From the NCBI GenBank assembly GCA_005281725.1, contig SSBO01000012.1, forward strand, positions 6,141,177 through 6,205,176: 64,000 bases of DNA, written 5' to 3'. Every line of letters begins with the position of its first letter. The first letter of the stretch is position 1. Shown here one piece after another: positions 62,036 through 64,000 of this stretch. Position numbers and translations under genes: made by a program. This DNA comes from Wuchereria bancrofti (Eukaryota; Nematoda; Chromadorea; Rhabditida; Onchocercidae). The notes under the pieces were generated by a model. That model saw nothing but the letters and a program-made list of their open reading frames with translations, made no database searches and had not been told where the DNA came from.

Positions 62036-62380
62036 ATGCATGTGTGTGCCATTTGCAGTGGTTATGTTTACACGCGCAATGTGACGCACCGATTCACCTT
62101 GCCTCCTTTGCTTATCATAAAAGCAACAGTGGTGGGAGCAACCAGAAGGGATTTCTGGTTGCAGCAGGGTCTACATTGTGCGTTATCAGATAAAATTCAT
62201 GAGCGTTTCTGTAAGACAAACTTTGTTCGCTTAACCATTCGGCCATCTAACAGTAACGGTTCACATTCGAAGCGGGAGCGTAACATCCGTTCGGTCTCTT
62301 TAGACTATTATTTCTCTGTATGCATTGTACAGCTTCCGATCAGTGTGCAAAACGGAAGAATCACTGACTTCACTCTCTGA
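62036..62380 (+). other. 114-codon open frame, doubtful
   Basis: An ATG-initiated frame (MHVCAICSGYVYTRNVTHRF to QLPISVQNGRITDFTL) in a GC-richer patch. It has one Cys-x-x-Cys at the start but no complete zinc motif, no splice linkage and no family resemblance I recognise. Overlapping frames on both strands are also open in this patch, so it may be chance or a transposon remnant. Confidence 0.2.
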
Positions 62381-64000
62381 AATTCTTAGATGCCAGAAAT
62401 TGTGGCAAGCCCGCTCAGTTGTTACACCAAAGATGTGGTCAGCGCATTTGCAAGTGAGAGGACGCATCCCACTCCATATTATTTTTAAATTTTGTTGGGC
62501 AGTCAGTACTTTTTGATTTCTGTACCAAAAGACAGGACTTTTTTGTCTGAACACCAATTACATGCAAAGAAAGTGGCTCTTGAATGTTCAAGAACCCGAA
62601 TTTTTCACTTCAAGTAACGTCCATTGGAGTTCATATTTCAGGACTCATTTCATTATTAACTAATTAGTGAAGTTCTGCAAACAAAAAAGATCAGGGGAAT
62701 CCAAAAGTTCTCGCGAGTTTCAGGAGCATGCTAAAGTAATTTCAATAAAAAAGAGATGTGACTACATACATATTATTACACAATTTCGGAACAGTTTTTT
62801 CATTAAATTATCAAGTAAAGTAATTTGGTAGACTAGCAACATTTATTTCACGGCCGTTATGACGGCGTTCTTTATATCGATTTTTTTCGTGATGACATAT
62901 TTTCACAATGATGTTACCCTGGATAAATCTGAAGAGGTAATACAAGTTGTCAAAGAAATATTCTGAAACATATCTACTACTTAGAATTTTGGTGGTTAGA
63001 ATGTATTTGATTTTGAAATTCGAAGCTTACCTTAAACGCGAATTCGGAGGTAGTTACAGTCACGATGCCGAAACAAGACTTTCCGTGAAATTAATGTTGC
63101 TAAAAAATCGAACTGAATTATTGGTTCCAATCGTGTCCTGGTGTTTCAAAATATAGAAGAGTTCATCAGACGACGCTCTACATTTGTAATTTGAATTTTA
63201 ATCATATATTCGTCCAATCCTATCACTTTCGCTCACTCCATCAAATATGCAACATTACTTTATCATCCATCGTTGCACATTTTAATGTCACATCAGGTGA
63301 ATTTGAAACTTTTTAGGACTTGTACCCACTAATATTTTCACTTCAATTTCTTCTATGCAAGCACGTGCAATTTACAATTTAAAGGTTAGCGTTTGACAAG
63401 TGTAGATTGTATTGCTCGAGTGTTTAATAAGTTTTAAGGCATACCTCTTATTTTTTACGGGACTAAGCTCACATCGGAAGTTCATTTTTCCTGTTATAAT
63501 TTTTGTCACCTACGCAACCTGAAGATAAGTGCTTCAGTGCTAATAAACTTCCCTGCCTGGAATCTATCAAATAATTGGGGCTCCTGAAATTTGGGAAATC
63601 CAAATATACGGCATTATGGGTAATGTTGCACAACGTTACCACTCGCAAATAATGTAAGCGGACTGGTGCATGCGAGGACAAGGTAATGATGTTTTCTTAT
63701 GGTTGATTTGTGCGGTCGTTTGAGGAGTTTCAGGTACTGATGAGATGATTTTCTTCCTGATTTTAGATGGTTTCTTGTGAGCGCGTTGCTTAATTTCTAT
63801 TCCTGAATGAAGTAAGCTTGCGATCTCAATATATAAGCGTTCTCAAACGATACTCTATATGCTGCTTCCAAAGATCTTTAAAGAAGCCATCAAATTTTTG
63901 TAAGGTCGGGTTCAGCCAACCCCCTTGTTTTTTTATCCATAATAAAGTGAAATAAGGAATTAATCTGGTTGTTCCAGTGTTTTCGAACTGACTGTGATTG
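62381..64000. other. Window end without recognised genes
   Basis: Open frames at 62947-63156 and 63469-63681 are short and lack splice context. No RNA gene or repeat family is recognised. Confidence 0.4.

Overview
The window reads as nuclear DNA of a nematode: AT-rich, with many short introns whose acceptors mostly read TTTTCAG or T-rich variants. The recognisable genes have clear animal relatives (ZSWIM8/EBAX-1, the PCTAIRE kinase PCT-1, PNPLA8, WBP11, a secreted-frizzled-type CRD, a NADAR protein). I infer a parasitic, Spirurina-like nematode from composition only; the species is not established. Gene models were assembled by hand from splice signals and phase continuity. Similarity statements are from memory of the families, not from a search.

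Left part (1-17 kb). An untranslated stretch holds a 63-nt hairpin resembling a microRNA precursor (1103-1165). Minus-strand genes follow: a NADAR-domain gene (3.2-4.6 kb) and an unrecognised multi-exon gene (about 4.8-8.45 kb). On the plus strand at 12.1-13.15 kb lies a four-exon gene for a tyrosine-rich protein. At 14.9-15.4 kb are two minus-strand exons of an SFRP/Frizzled-type cysteine-rich domain. The 0.65 kb around the first of these exons is repeated at 16.38-17.02 kb, right after an 11-N assembly gap.

Middle (17-34 kb). This part is gene-poor. It holds WBP11 (24.4-26.5 kb, minus, seven exons including a 23-nt micro-exon), an unrecognised plus-strand gene head-to-head with it (about 26.87-27.39 kb), low-complexity DNA, a possible solo LTR and a short perfect hairpin.

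Right part (34-60 kb). The PCTAIRE kinase gene pct-1 (34.2-39.9 kb, plus) has two alternative first coding regions that enter the common third exon in the same phase. A 51-residue TOM6-like tail-anchored protein lies at 40.7-41.1 kb (plus). A PNPLA8-type phospholipase with a mitochondrial-type N-terminus lies at 41.7-45.1 kb (minus). A 38-exon ZSWIM8/EBAX-1 gene, modelled at 1,921 codons, fills 46.7-59.6 kb (minus). The last 4.4 kb has no gene I can defend.

The genes do not form one pathway. They span pre-mRNA splicing (WBP11), kinase signalling (PCT-1), mitochondrial lipid and import biology (PNPLA8, TOM6-like), ubiquitin-dependent quality control and Argonaute turnover (ZSWIM8/EBAX-1), Wnt antagonism (SFRP CRD) and ADP-ribose chemistry (NADAR).
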